DNA from: Halorubrum sp. Hd13
GTDB lineage: Archaea; Halobacteriota; Halobacteria; Halobacteriales; Haloferacaceae
NCBI RefSeq assembly: GCF_002252755.1
Contig: NZ_NHOY01000005.1
Coordinates: 1 to 64,000, forward strand
Length of the DNA: 64,000 nucleotides
Reading direction: 5' to 3'
The position numbers were made by a program, and so were the translations under genes. Positions 52,146-60,428 of this stretch are shown here, piece after piece. Position 1 is the stretch's first letter. Each line of letters starts with the position of its first letter. A model generated the notes under the pieces. It worked only from the letters and a program-made list of their open reading frames with translations. It was not told the DNA's origin and made no database searches.

Positions 52146-54631
52146 GTGTCACAGAGATCGGTACGACGATCGAGGCGCAGAGCACGGCCGTTATCGCGGT
52201 GATAGCGCTGATTGCGACCGCCGGTATCGGCGGGGCTGCCCTGGCGGTCGGCCCGGACGCGGGCCTGCAGACGGGGGCGGCACAGCAGGAGAATCCGCTC
52301 GAGACGGGGGTGAGCCTCGAGCCGAGCAGCGCGACCGTCACCAGCGGTGAGACGACGACGTACGACGTGGTCGTTGACACCGCCAACGGGGGCGTCGGAG
52401 CGTACGAGTTCACCGTCAGCATCGCCGATCCGAGCGTCGCCTCGATATCGGACGTCGCCGTCGGCGGGAATCCGAGCGAGCAGACGACCGACGTCTCGAT
52501 CGCAGCGGACGGGTCCTCAGCCGACGTGACGGCGGCGCTCGCCAACACGTCGGATAGCGGGATGGTGACTATCGGAACGGTCACCGTCCAGGGGGACGCC
52601 GCGGGAAGCAGCGACGTGTCGCTCGCAGTCGAGGCGCTCGGCACCGAAGGCGGCGCATCGTACACCGTGACCGAAACGACGGACGCATCGATCACCGTCG
52701 AAACGGCAGACGATGGCGATGACGCCGACGATGGTGACAACGGTTCCGACGGCGGAGATGGTGACGACGGTGACGATAGCTCCGATGATGACAATGGAAA
52801 CTTCGACGTCAGCATCGTTACAACGAACTCACCGATCCAGAAGGGCGTAGACAGTGAATTTGTGGTGTTTGTCTCGGTTAGCAACACGGCTGAGCTACCC
52901 GACTCCGGGACTCCCGAGCCCGACACTCAGGACATCGAGCTCCGCATTAACGGGACCGACGTAGCCACGACATCACCCTTCACTCTCCGTCCCCAAGAGC
53001 AAGTAATTGACACTGGAATCTCAGTTGACGTTTCTGAGCTCGCCCCCGGTGAGTACGAGGCAGTAGTTGCATCCGATGATGATAGCGAGACAGTTCCTTT
53101 GATAATAACTCCAGGGTCCGAGTACGCTCTGTCGAACCTGGATCCAGCCGAAGCGACCGTAACGGCGGGAGATGATCCAATCGATATTTCCGCCGACATA
53201 GAAAACGTTCGTGACCTGACCGGCGACCAAGATATCGAACTGACCGTCACTGATGAGGTAACCGGTGAAGTCGTCTACAACGACACTGAACCGGATGTCA
53301 CACTCGACGCCGGTGACTCGACAACCGTCACGTTCGAAAATGTCCCAGCCGGTGACCTCGAACCCGGAGAATATACTCACGAAGTCTCTTCGGAGGACGA
53401 CTCCGTCGCTGGCAACCTGACTGTCGAAGAAGACGAGCAGAACGGTTCCGATGGTGACGACGGAGACGACGGTGACGACGGAGACGACGGTGCGGACGAC
53501 GGTGAAGACAGTGACGACGGAGATGACGGTGCGGACGACGGTGAAGACAGTGACGACGGAGACGACGGCGCGGATCTGGAGACTGCGGTGAGCCTCCAGC
53601 CGTCGGAATCGACGGTTACCGTCGGCGAGACGACGACGTACGACGTGGTCGTCGACACGGCTAACGGCGGTGTCGGTGCGTACGACTTCGATATCACGGT
53701 CGACGACCCGTCGGTGGCTTCCGTTACGGATCTCGAGTTCGGCGGAGACCCGTCCGCGGAAACCAGTAACGCGACGTTCGCCGACGACGGCTCGTCGGTG
53801 TCGGTCTCGGCCGCGCTCGCGAACACCAGTGACACGGGAAGTGTCACCATCGCGACGGCCACCGTCACCGGAGATGCTCCCGGAACGAGCGGGTTGTCGC
53901 TCGCGGTCGACGCACTTGGCACCGAAGACGGCGAGCCGTACACCGTGACCGAGACGACGGACGCCTCGATCACGGTCGAGTCTGATGACGGCGACGACGG
54001 TGACGCTGGCGACGGGGACGGTGATGACGGTGATACAGACGACGGTGATGACGGTGATGGTGCCGACGACGGCGACGATGACGATGCGGGCGACGGCGAT
54101 GGTGCCGACGACGGTGACGATGGCGAGGACGCCGACGATGGCGATGCGGGCGACGATGGCGATGCGGGCGACGGCGACGGTGATGACGGTGATGGTGCCG
54201 ACGACGGCGACGACGAAACCGTCTACTGGCAAGTTGACTTCAGCGAGGGTGAGGATCCGCCGACGCCGCCCTCGTACTGGCCGAACGATGTGATGTCGGG
54301 GCTCGGTAACTCCGAGAATGGGGTTACGGAAAACCCCTCACTCCGTAGACAAGAATCGGACGGACAGCTCGGTGACGTCAACATCGTCGACAACGAGTTC
54401 AAATTCGATGACGAGGGGAACCCGACGGAAGTCACGGTCAAATTCGAACTCGAAGAAGGCGCCGAAGCACGGGACCTGCACCTCGCAGCGTTTACGCTTC
54501 CGGGACCGTTCGACGAAGATGAAATCGACCAACAAGAGCTGTTCGAAGCCACCAGCGGGACCTACGAGGGAGGTGAGACGGGAGAGCTAACGGTATCGAT
54601 CCCGCAAGAGGACGGGGACGAGGACGGCTGA
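52142..54631 (+). CDS. Cohesin-bearing exported protein with Asp-rich linkers
   Basis: An 829-residue protein. A hydrophobic segment at 13-36 exports or anchors it. Cohesin-like domain A (53-188) and B (478-613) both show the pattern GETTTYDVVVDTANGGVGAY and end TVTETTDASITVE. Two CARDB-like units (220-325 and 328-430) separate them. Acidic linkers of Asp, Gly and Ala (189-219, 430-477, 614-692) flank the folded parts. A distinct C-terminal domain (693-829, VYWQVDFSEGEDPP) is unrecognised and has no PGF-CTERM or dockerin. It may be the cell-anchoring or matrix component that receives dockerins from the two upstream proteins. Confidence 0.8.
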   Translation: MSVTEIGTTIEAQSTAVIAVIALIATAGIGGAALAVGPDAGLQTGAAQQENPLETGVSLEPSSATVTSGETTTYDVVVDTANGGVGAYEFTVSIADPSVASISDVAVGGNPSEQTTDVSIAADGSSADVTAALANTSDSGMVTIGTVTVQGDAAGSSDVSLAVEALGTEGGASYTVTETTDASITVETADDGDDADDGDNGSDGGDGDDGDDSSDDDNGNFDVSIVTTNSPIQKGVDSEFVVFVSVSNTAELPDSGTPEPDTQDIELRINGTDVATTSPFTLRPQEQVIDTGISVDVSELAPGEYEAVVASDDDSETVPLIITPGSEYALSNLDPAEATVTAGDDPIDISADIENVRDLTGDQDIELTVTDEVTGEVVYNDTEPDVTLDAGDSTTVTFENVPAGDLEPGEYTHEVSSEDDSVAGNLTVEEDEQNGSDGDDGDDGDDGDDGADDGEDSDDGDDGADDGEDSDDGDDGADLETAVSLQPSESTVTVGETTTYDVVVDTANGGVGAYDFDITVDDPSVASVTDLEFGGDPSAETSNATFADDGSSVSVSAALANTSDTGSVTIATATVTGDAPGTSGLSLAVDALGTEDGEPYTVTETTDASITVESDDGDDGDAGDGDGDDGDTDDGDDGDGADDGDDDDAGDGDGADDGDDGEDADDGDAGDDGDAGDGDGDDGDGADDGDDETVYWQVDFSEGEDPPTPPSYWPNDVMSGLGNSENGVTENPSLRRQESDGQLGDVNIVDNEFKFDDEGNPTEVTVKFELEEGAEARDLHLAAFTLPGPFDEDEIDQQELFEATSGTYEGGETGELTVSIPQEDGDEDG
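53480..53557 (+). repeat. 39-bp tandem repeat in the acidic linker
   Basis: Two adjacent 39-bp units, differing at one base, encode GDDGADDGEDSDD twice. The wider linker (53440-53580 and 53985-54225) is made of similar short acidic units. Confidence 0.75.
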
Positions 54632-54984
54632 TCGCGACGGCCGCCTCCGAACGAATTTTTAGCCGAAAACGGATCGAAGACCCTTCCTCAGCGAGTGGCG
54701 AGAGAGGAAGGAGCGAAGGCGACGCGCTGAGAGAGGACGTCGACGGGTTCACAAACGCTGCGGTATCGAATTGACGGACCGCGGGGGGAGGACGACCGCG
54801 TACGTGTTCCGCATTGACCGATCCGGACGCACGCCCCACAGCTGACCCGTATGCGAGAGCGGCATCTCCTATTCGGCGGTCCTCGCCGGCTCGTCAGCGA
54901 CTGGACGTTTCGACGGGGTCGAACCAACCGATCCCTACGCCACGAGCTCGTCGATCAGTTCGCGCGATCCACCGGACGGCCGCG

Positions 54985-55255
54985 TCGCTCTCAACCGAGG
55001 ACTCCCAAGCGAAGTACGGGTACAACTTCTCGGATCGTAGCACCGAGGCCGCCGGCGAGGTCAAGGCGATCTTCGACCGCCAGCCGTTCCCCGACGGAAC
55101 GGAGCCGGCCGACATCCGGACGCGCGACGAGATCGCCAATGAACGCTACGGCCACGACTTCGACGACGTGTGCCGCGAGACGACGATCGAGATCCAGAAC
55201 GACTACGACGCGCAGTTCGAGCTGGATAACGAGCCCCGCGATCTTATTTTTATTC
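54985..55255 (+). pseudogene. Fragment of an unrecognised gene with an internal repeat
   Basis: A stretch in one frame reads like real acidic haloarchaeal protein: TEDSQAKYGYNFSDRSTEAA, then DEIANERYGHDFDDVCRETT and IEIQNDYDAQFELDNEP. KYGYNFSDRSTEA and RYGHDFDDVCRETT look like two copies of one unit. Both sides turn abruptly into Arg/Ser/Pro-rich non-coding-like sequence. No family was recognised, so it is called a remnant. Confidence 0.45.
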
Positions 55256-55347
55256 GAACGCCAGGGGATCGAACGGGATCGCCCGCTCCCAGTAGCGGTC
55301 GAATCGGTCGGTCGCCCACTCCCGGACGGGTGCCGATCCAGTGCTCA

Positions 55348-55481
55348 ACGACGCCGTCGTCCTCGTTCCGACCGGGACGGGGTTCAAAGAGCTCGGGACC
55401 GGCGACGCGTCGGTGGCGACCGAGCGGACGAACCGGTCGGCCCTCCCGGAACGGCTCGCCTCGCTGCTCGGCGCCCGCTGA
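55348..55481 (+). pseudogene. 134-bp direct repeat, copy 2: orphan 3' end of the threonine-synthase-like gene
   Basis: This copy repeats the last 44 codons and stop of the gene at 41531, with 105 identical bases followed by 29 bases with five changes. It still reads VVLVPTGTGFKELG in frame, but its upstream sequence is unrelated, so it encodes nothing by itself. It is probably the original chromosomal gene end, left behind when the island arrived. Confidence 0.85.
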
Positions 55482-55539
55482 TCCCGACGGCGGAGAATCT
55501 CCGCGTCCGCTTTTCTCGTCGCGGTACGAACGCCGACTG

Positions 55540-55974
55540 ATGAGACTCACGCCCGGATCGAAAACGGGGTCGGTTCGACCGCACGCGCTCCTGTATCCGC
55601 TGGGCGTCTGGGCGGTGATGGCTGTCATCGCCGTCGCCAACGGCGTCTTCCGAGAAGTCTTCCTCATCCCCCGCATCGGCGACTACCCCGGACACGTGGC
55701 GAGCACCGCGCTCCTCGTCGCCGCGATACTCCTCGTCTTGCTGGTCTACTTCTCCCGGACCCCGATCGACTACGAACGGATCGAGCCGATCGGTATCGGC
55801 GTCCTCTGGACGGCGCTCACCGTCGGCTTCGAGTTCGTCGTCGGGTACGCGGAGGGCACGCCCGTCTCGGTCACGCTCGGGCAGTACGACGTGCTCGCGG
55901 GGCAGGTCTGGATCGCCGTCCCGATCGCGCTGCTCGTCTCTCCGCTGCTGTTCGGACGATATTTGGCTCGCTGA
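55540..55974 (+). CDS. Hypothetical four-helix membrane protein
   Basis: A 144-residue protein with four membrane segments (YPLGVWAVMAVIAVANGVF, VASTALLVAAILLVLLVYF, IGIGVLWTALTVGFEFVVGY, IAVPIALLVSPLLFGRYL). The start MRLTPGSKTG is 58 bp after the thrC-tail copy, so this was probably the original downstream neighbour of the threonine-synthase-like gene. Related small membrane proteins are common but unnamed. Confidence 0.75.
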   Translation: MRLTPGSKTGSVRPHALLYPLGVWAVMAVIAVANGVFREVFLIPRIGDYPGHVASTALLVAAILLVLLVYFSRTPIDYERIEPIGIGVLWTALTVGFEFVVGYAEGTPVSVTLGQYDVLAGQVWIAVPIALLVSPLLFGRYLAR

Positions 55975-56020
55975 CGCCTCGTGTCCCCGACAGTCGAGGG
56001 ATGTCGGAAGCGGCGAGCGG

Positions 56021-56308
56021 TCACTCGGTCCGGATCCACCCGAGCGTGTCGCCGATCTCGAACGCGTCGTCCTCGGCCACGACGACCTCGTCGAGCGTCC
56101 CGGCCACGGGCGCAGGGACGTCGACGCTCACCTTCTCGACCTGTATCTCACAGAGCGTGTCGCCCGCCTCGACCGACCGGCCCTCGCGGGCGAACCAGTC
56201 GACGAGGATGCCCTCGGTCTCGTCGACGTCCGCTTCCCAGTCGCCGGTCGCGCGGACCGCGACCCGCATCCCGGTGCCGCCGTCGGCCGCCAGTCGTCGC
56301 TCGCTCAT
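56021..56308 (-). CDS. Lipoyl/biotinyl-attachment domain protein
   Basis: A 95-residue single-domain protein. The attachment lysine is in EIQVEKVSVDVPAPVAG, the lipoyl consensus. Such free-standing lipoyl domains accompany 2-oxoacid or acetoin dehydrogenase E1 genes. Here the ATG overlaps by 4 bp the end of a truncated E1-beta frame, so the partner enzyme has been lost. Whether the protein is still lipoylated or made is unknown. Confidence 0.82.
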   Translation of the reverse strand: MSERRLAADGGTGMRVAVRATGDWEADVDETEGILVDWFAREGRSVEAGDTLCEIQVEKVSVDVPAPVAGTLDEVVVAEDDAFEIGDTLGWIRTE

Positions 56309-56445
56309 TCCGCGGACAGGACCGCTCGAACGCGCTCCTCGATATCGCCCGCGTCCGGGATCACCTCGTCCTCCATCGGACGGGCGTACGGGATCGGGAC
56401 GTCCGGGACGGCCACTCGCTCCACGGCGTCGGTCCGCCTTCGATC
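56305..56445 (-). pseudogene. C-terminal remnant of a 2-oxoacid/acetoin dehydrogenase E1-beta subunit
   Basis: About 40 codons read ERVAVPDVPIPYARPMEDEV and continue to VRAVLSAE, a clear match to the last part of E1-beta proteins (kVaaPDvPiPfar...). Homology stops abruptly near the end of the neighbouring gene at 56460. The TPP- and heterodimer-binding parts are missing, so only the tail survives. Confidence 0.7.
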
Positions 56446-56459
56446 GCGGCTCCGGACGC

Positions 56460-57623
56460 CTAGCCCGGGTCGGCGACGATCCACGGCTTCTCGTCGGGGT
56501 CGTACTCGGCGATCGCCCCGCTGTGACTGCGCGTTTCGGGCGCGAGCACGCCGACGTGTTTCAGCTGCTGGACGAAGTTGAACAGGACGTTGGTGCGGAT
56601 CACGTCCCGCCAGACCGACGGGTCTCGATAGAGCCGAGCGGTCTTCCCCCGCTCGATCAGCTCTCGGGCGCGGGCGGCGCCCCGCGTCGTGCAGAACGCG
56701 CTCAGGAACACGTTCGGGTACTCGCGGACCAGCCGCTCGACGAGGTCGAGGAACTGCACGCGCGGCCCCTCCTTGCGGAGCGCGTCGAGCAGCAGCCCGA
56801 ACTCGGGGTGTCTGGAGAAGGAGTTCCGGAGGAGCACCGCGAGCGGCGGGTGGACCTCGGCGACCGTGTCCCGGCCGACGTCCGCCTTCGTCAATCGGAG
56901 GTCGCCGAGGTCCTCGATCCCGTACCCGCGGAGCACCGTCGCGGCCAGCTCGCCCTGCGAGGTCAGCTCGTTCGGCGAGCCGAGCGCGAGGAGGCCGAGG
57001 GTCCGAGCGCTCGCAGCGGTCTCGTCGCCGGCGCCGAACCCGTACTCGTCGGCGATGACGTCGACGAGTTCGTCGCGCGCGAGCGGGCCGTACCGATCGA
57101 GGGCGACGACCGGCGCGAGGTAGTTCAGCGGTTGCGCGAGGCTCAGGGTCGTGACGTCGCCGCCGAACGCGTCGCTCCGAAGCCTGACGGACAGCTGCCC
57201 CTCGATGTCGGCGACCTCCTCGGCCGACTCCGCGCTCGGCGGGTCGCTCCACGAGGTCGCCCCGTCGGCGTCGACGCCGATGACGCCGACCCCCTTCGAC
57301 CGGAGCAGGTTCGCGTGCGGCGCGACGGCCTCGCCGTCGCCCGCGAGGTACGAGACGTGCGCGCCCTGCTGGTACGTCATCGCCTGCCCGATGCCGCGGA
57401 GGAGGTTCGTCGACCCCTTCACCTCGATCGCGAACACGCGGTCCGCGTCGGTGAAGCCGAGCACGTCCGGGTACCGCCCCCGGATCGCGATCTCGTGGCG
57501 GCGACAGCGGTCGAGCACGTCGGCGTACGTCTCGCTGTGGGCGTCCGGGACGTGCACCAGCGGCTCGTAGTTCCGCTCGTCGAGCGCGGTCACGACGCGG
57601 TCGAACACCGCCGCCTCGTCCAT
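56460..57623 (-). CDS. PD-(D/E)XK-like conserved haloarchaeal protein
   Basis: A 387-residue protein starting MDEAAVFDRV. Residues about 45-75 hold the restriction-nuclease-like core: PDVLGF followed by VFAIEVKGSTNLLRGIGQA, the D...ExK arrangement, then YQQGAHVSYLAG. The rest is helical with no membrane segment. It could be a DNA-repair or defence-related nuclease; no methylase or partner is next to it. The stop abuts the E1-beta remnant, marking a rearrangement border. Confidence 0.72.
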   Translation of the reverse strand: MDEAAVFDRVVTALDERNYEPLVHVPDAHSETYADVLDRCRRHEIAIRGRYPDVLGFTDADRVFAIEVKGSTNLLRGIGQAMTYQQGAHVSYLAGDGEAVAPHANLLRSKGVGVIGVDADGATSWSDPPSAESAEEVADIEGQLSVRLRSDAFGGDVTTLSLAQPLNYLAPVVALDRYGPLARDELVDVIADEYGFGAGDETAASARTLGLLALGSPNELTSQGELAATVLRGYGIEDLGDLRLTKADVGRDTVAEVHPPLAVLLRNSFSRHPEFGLLLDALRKEGPRVQFLDLVERLVREYPNVFLSAFCTTRGAARARELIERGKTARLYRDPSVWRDVIRTNVLFNFVQQLKHVGVLAPETRSHSGAIAEYDPDEKPWIVADPG

Positions 57624-58261
57624 ACGGGGCCGTGCGCCCCGCGGGCAATAAACGATTCTCCCGTTCGATCGATGAGGTTCTCGACCTCGACGACGCGGTG
57701 GTGCCACAGCAGCGGATCGACAAATTACCAGATATACAGGTATAATATAATCCTTATATACAGCAGTTACGTGGATCGTCTCTGTTCGTTCCGTATCGGC
57801 GATCACATTGGCGTTTCGCGTCGACGGAGAAGCTGACCTCTCACGACGCCAGTTCTCGATATGCGCCGATAACGGCCCATATACGTCGGTCGAACGGGAT
57901 TCGAATCCGACGACGGGCCGCTCGGGCGAGGGGACCGACGACCGAGGACTGAGCGGTGACGGTCGAACGAGCCGTAGACGCGCCGATCGACGGTGACCGT
58001 TCGTCGACGAGTCGGCGTCAGAGACGGTTTCAGGCGTCTGATAACCCGATACCGCAAACGGAACGAACGCCGACGTATCGACCGACTCCGAACGACTGAC
58101 TCTCACGATCGAAATAACATCTATCCAGTATTTATCTATAACTATACGATTACTTATATAAATGTCGGCCCGGTCTCGGCTCGACCGCCGCCGTCGACGG
58201 AACGCATTGCCACCGCACCGCCGTCACAGCCGTCGCAGCCGTCGGAGGGGTCGCCGCCTCG
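57624..58261. other. Intergenic, 638 bp, no gene
   Basis: Two AT-rich patches (about 57,725-57,765 and 58,105-58,165) contain TATA-like runs such as ATATAATATAATCC and TTACTTATATAAATG. They could be promoters for missing or very small transcripts. No open frame with normal composition was found on either strand. Confidence 0.5.
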
Positions 58262-59083
58262 TCACCGATTCCGGCGGTAGTCGAGGTAGCTGTCGTCCTG
58301 CATCACCTGCGAGCGCCCGCCGTCGACGAGGAGGCTCTCGCCGGTGATGAAGTCCGCGTCGTCGCTCGCGAGGAACGCAGCGAGTCCGGCCACGTCGGCC
58401 GGTTTCCCGAGGCGACCGACCGGGTGGATGTCCTCCGTGTGCTCGTAGTCGTCGCCCAGTTCCTCCCGGGTCCGTTCGATCTCGATCCAGCCGGGGCTGA
58501 TCGTGTTCACCGTGATCCCGTCTGGACCGAGCTCCAGCGCCAGCGCGCGGGTCATTCCGTTGATCCCGGCCTTGACCGCGTTGTACGGGAACAGCCCCGG
58601 CATCGTGAGGAACGCGTGGTTCGAGGAGGTGTTGAGGATCGTCCCGCCCGGGGGCATCCGCTCGGCCGCGTGCTTCGCGCACAGCCAGAACGACCGGAAG
58701 TCGGTCTCGACGACGAACTCCCAGTCGTCGATCGTCGCCTCGCGAGCGGTCGTCTCCGTCTGGACGCCAGCGTTGTTCACCAGCACGTCGATCCGCCCGT
58801 GCTCCGCGACGGCGTGGTCGACGAGCGCCTCGATCTCCGCCGGCTCGCGCATGTCGGCCCGGACGAACGTCGCGTCGCCGCCCGCCGACTCGATCTCGTC
58901 GACGACGGCCTCGCCGCGGTCGGCGGAGCGCCCGGTCACCACGACCGCGGCGCCCTCGGCGGCGAAGCGACGGGCGACGCCCGCGCCGATCCCTCGGGTG
59001 GAGCCGGTGACGAGGGCGACGGTGTCCGCGTGTCTGTCCGCGACGGCGTTCTCGGTCGGATCGCTCGGTGACATACGTGTCAT
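58262..59083 (-). CDS. Short-chain dehydrogenase/reductase
   Basis: A 273-residue NAD(P)-dependent SDR. The cofactor loop is TGSTRGIGAGVARR, NNAGV follows, and the catalytic Tyr and Lys are in PYNAVKAG (YxxxK) with Ser in NTSSNHA. A TATA-like ATTATTT on the minus strand lies about 23 nt before ATG 59083; the Met at 59074 is an alternative. Beside galactonate-type dehydratase and KDPG-type aldolase genes, a sugar or polyol dehydrogenase role is likely. Confidence 0.88.
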   Translation of the reverse strand: MTRMSPSDPTENAVADRHADTVALVTGSTRGIGAGVARRFAAEGAAVVVTGRSADRGEAVVDEIESAGGDATFVRADMREPAEIEALVDHAVAEHGRIDVLVNNAGVQTETTAREATIDDWEFVVETDFRSFWLCAKHAAERMPPGGTILNTSSNHAFLTMPGLFPYNAVKAGINGMTRALALELGPDGITVNTISPGWIEIERTREELGDDYEHTEDIHPVGRLGKPADVAGLAAFLASDDADFITGESLLVDGGRSQVMQDDSYLDYRRNR

Positions 59084-59152
59084 GGCGACGCCGCCGGTGA
59101 AATAATCACCGCCCGCGGGCCCCCGCGCCACTCGCCTATCCCCGCGCTCGCC

Positions 59153-60307
59153 TTACCACTCGGCGACGCTCCCGTCGTCGTGTCGCCACACGGGGTTGTG
59201 CCAGTCCACGTCCCTCTCGGCCTGCTCGCGGACGTGCTCCTCGTCGATCTCGATCCCGAGCCCGGGGCCGTCGGGGATCCGCACGTACCCGTCCTCGTAG
59301 TCGAAGACGGACGGGTCCGCGAGGTAGTCGAGCACGTCGCTCGTCTCGTTGTAGTGGATGTCGAGGCTCTGCTCCTGGATGAAGGCGTTCGGCGAGCAGG
59401 CGTCCACCTGCAGGCAGGCGGCGAGCGCGATCGGGCCGAGCGGGCAGTGGGGGGCCATCGCCACGTCGTACGCCTCGGCCATCGCGGCGATCTTCCGCAC
59501 CTCGGTGATCCCGCCCGCGTGCGAGAGGTCCGGCTGGATCACGTCGACGGCGCCGCTCTCGAACACCTCCTTGAAGTCCCACCGCGAGTACATGCGCTCG
59601 CCGGTCGCGATCGGCGTCGTCGTGTGCGCGGCGATCTGCGGGAGGGCGTCGTTGTGCCCCGACAGGACGGGCTCCTCGACGAACATGGGGTCGTACGGCT
59701 CCAGCGCCGCCACGAGGCGCTTCGCCGTCGGCTTGGACACCCGCCCGTGGAAGTCGACGCCGATCCCGACCTCGTCGCCGACGGCCTCCCGGACCTCGCG
59801 CAGTCGCCGCGCGGCGGCGTCGACGGTCGCGGGGTCGTCGACCCGCTCCATCTCCTCGGTCGCGTTCATCTTCAGCGCCGTGAACCCGGCCTCGACCTGT
59901 GCGCGGGCCTGCTCGGCCACGTCGGAGGGCCGATCGCCGCCGATCCACTGGTACACCCGAATGCGGTCGCGCGCCGCGCCGCCGAGCAGGTCGTGGACGG
60001 GGACGCCGAGTTGCTTCCCCTTGATGTCCCACAGCGCCTGGTCGACGCCGGCGATGGCGCTCATCAGCACCGGCCCGCCGCGGTAGAAGCCGCCGCGGTA
60101 CATCGCCTGCCAGTGGTCCTCGATCCGACCGGCCTCCTCCCCGAGCAGGTAGCTCTCGAACAGCTCCTCGACGGCGGTCCGCACCGTCTTCGACCGCCCC
60201 TCGACGACCGGCTCTCCCCACCCGACCGTTCCGTCTGCGGTCTCGACGCGCAGGAAGAGCCACCGCGGCGGCACCTCGAACAGCTCGTAGTCGACGATTT
60301 CGCTCAT
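59153..60307 (-). CDS. dgoD: Galactonate-type sugar-acid dehydratase (enolase superfamily)
   Basis: A 384-residue enzyme of the mandelate-racemase subgroup. Metal ligands appear in GVDFHGR, EEPVL and ATGERMYSR; the general-base His is in APHCPLGP. RVYQWIGGDRPSDVAEQA precedes the barrel. The closest named relatives are D-galactonate and gluconate dehydratases, which make 2-keto-3-deoxy sugar acids for an aldolase. It is divergent from the KDPG-type aldolase gene by 121 bp, so the two steps are paired. Confidence 0.85.
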   Translation of the reverse strand: MSEIVDYELFEVPPRWLFLRVETADGTVGWGEPVVEGRSKTVRTAVEELFESYLLGEEAGRIEDHWQAMYRGGFYRGGPVLMSAIAGVDQALWDIKGKQLGVPVHDLLGGAARDRIRVYQWIGGDRPSDVAEQARAQVEAGFTALKMNATEEMERVDDPATVDAAARRLREVREAVGDEVGIGVDFHGRVSKPTAKRLVAALEPYDPMFVEEPVLSGHNDALPQIAAHTTTPIATGERMYSRWDFKEVFESGAVDVIQPDLSHAGGITEVRKIAAMAEAYDVAMAPHCPLGPIALAACLQVDACSPNAFIQEQSLDIHYNETSDVLDYLADPSVFDYEDGYVRIPDGPGLGIEIDEEHVREQAERDVDWHNPVWRHDDGSVAEW

Positions 60308-60398
60308 CTGATCGCCTGGGAGTACCCCACCGGCGCTGTTAGTCGTTTCGGGTGGATCGGCGGTCGCCGGGAGCGAGCGTTGCCTGCGAGCCGTCCCA

Positions 60399-60405
60399 TT
60401 TATTA
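60399..60405 (+). promoter_or_regulatory. TATA element of the aldolase gene
   Basis: TTTATTA lies 24-30 nt before the ATG at 60429, the spacing of a leaderless transcript. Confidence 0.55.
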
Positions 60406-60428
60406 GGGTCGCCGTCGCGGATGCGGGT

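Larger units (their letters stand above)
54632..55539. other. Right edge of the island, 908 bp without an intact gene
   Basis: After the last cohesin gene the sequence holds one probable gene fragment (54985-55255) and the second thrC-tail copy (55348-55481). No intact start-to-stop gene with normal composition is seen. Confidence 0.55.

Noticed and set aside
57893-57920. tRNA T-arm-like GGGATTCGAATCC
   Set aside because: The flanking bases do not complete the T stem, and no anticodon arm or acceptor stem can be formed. It is a chance palindrome.
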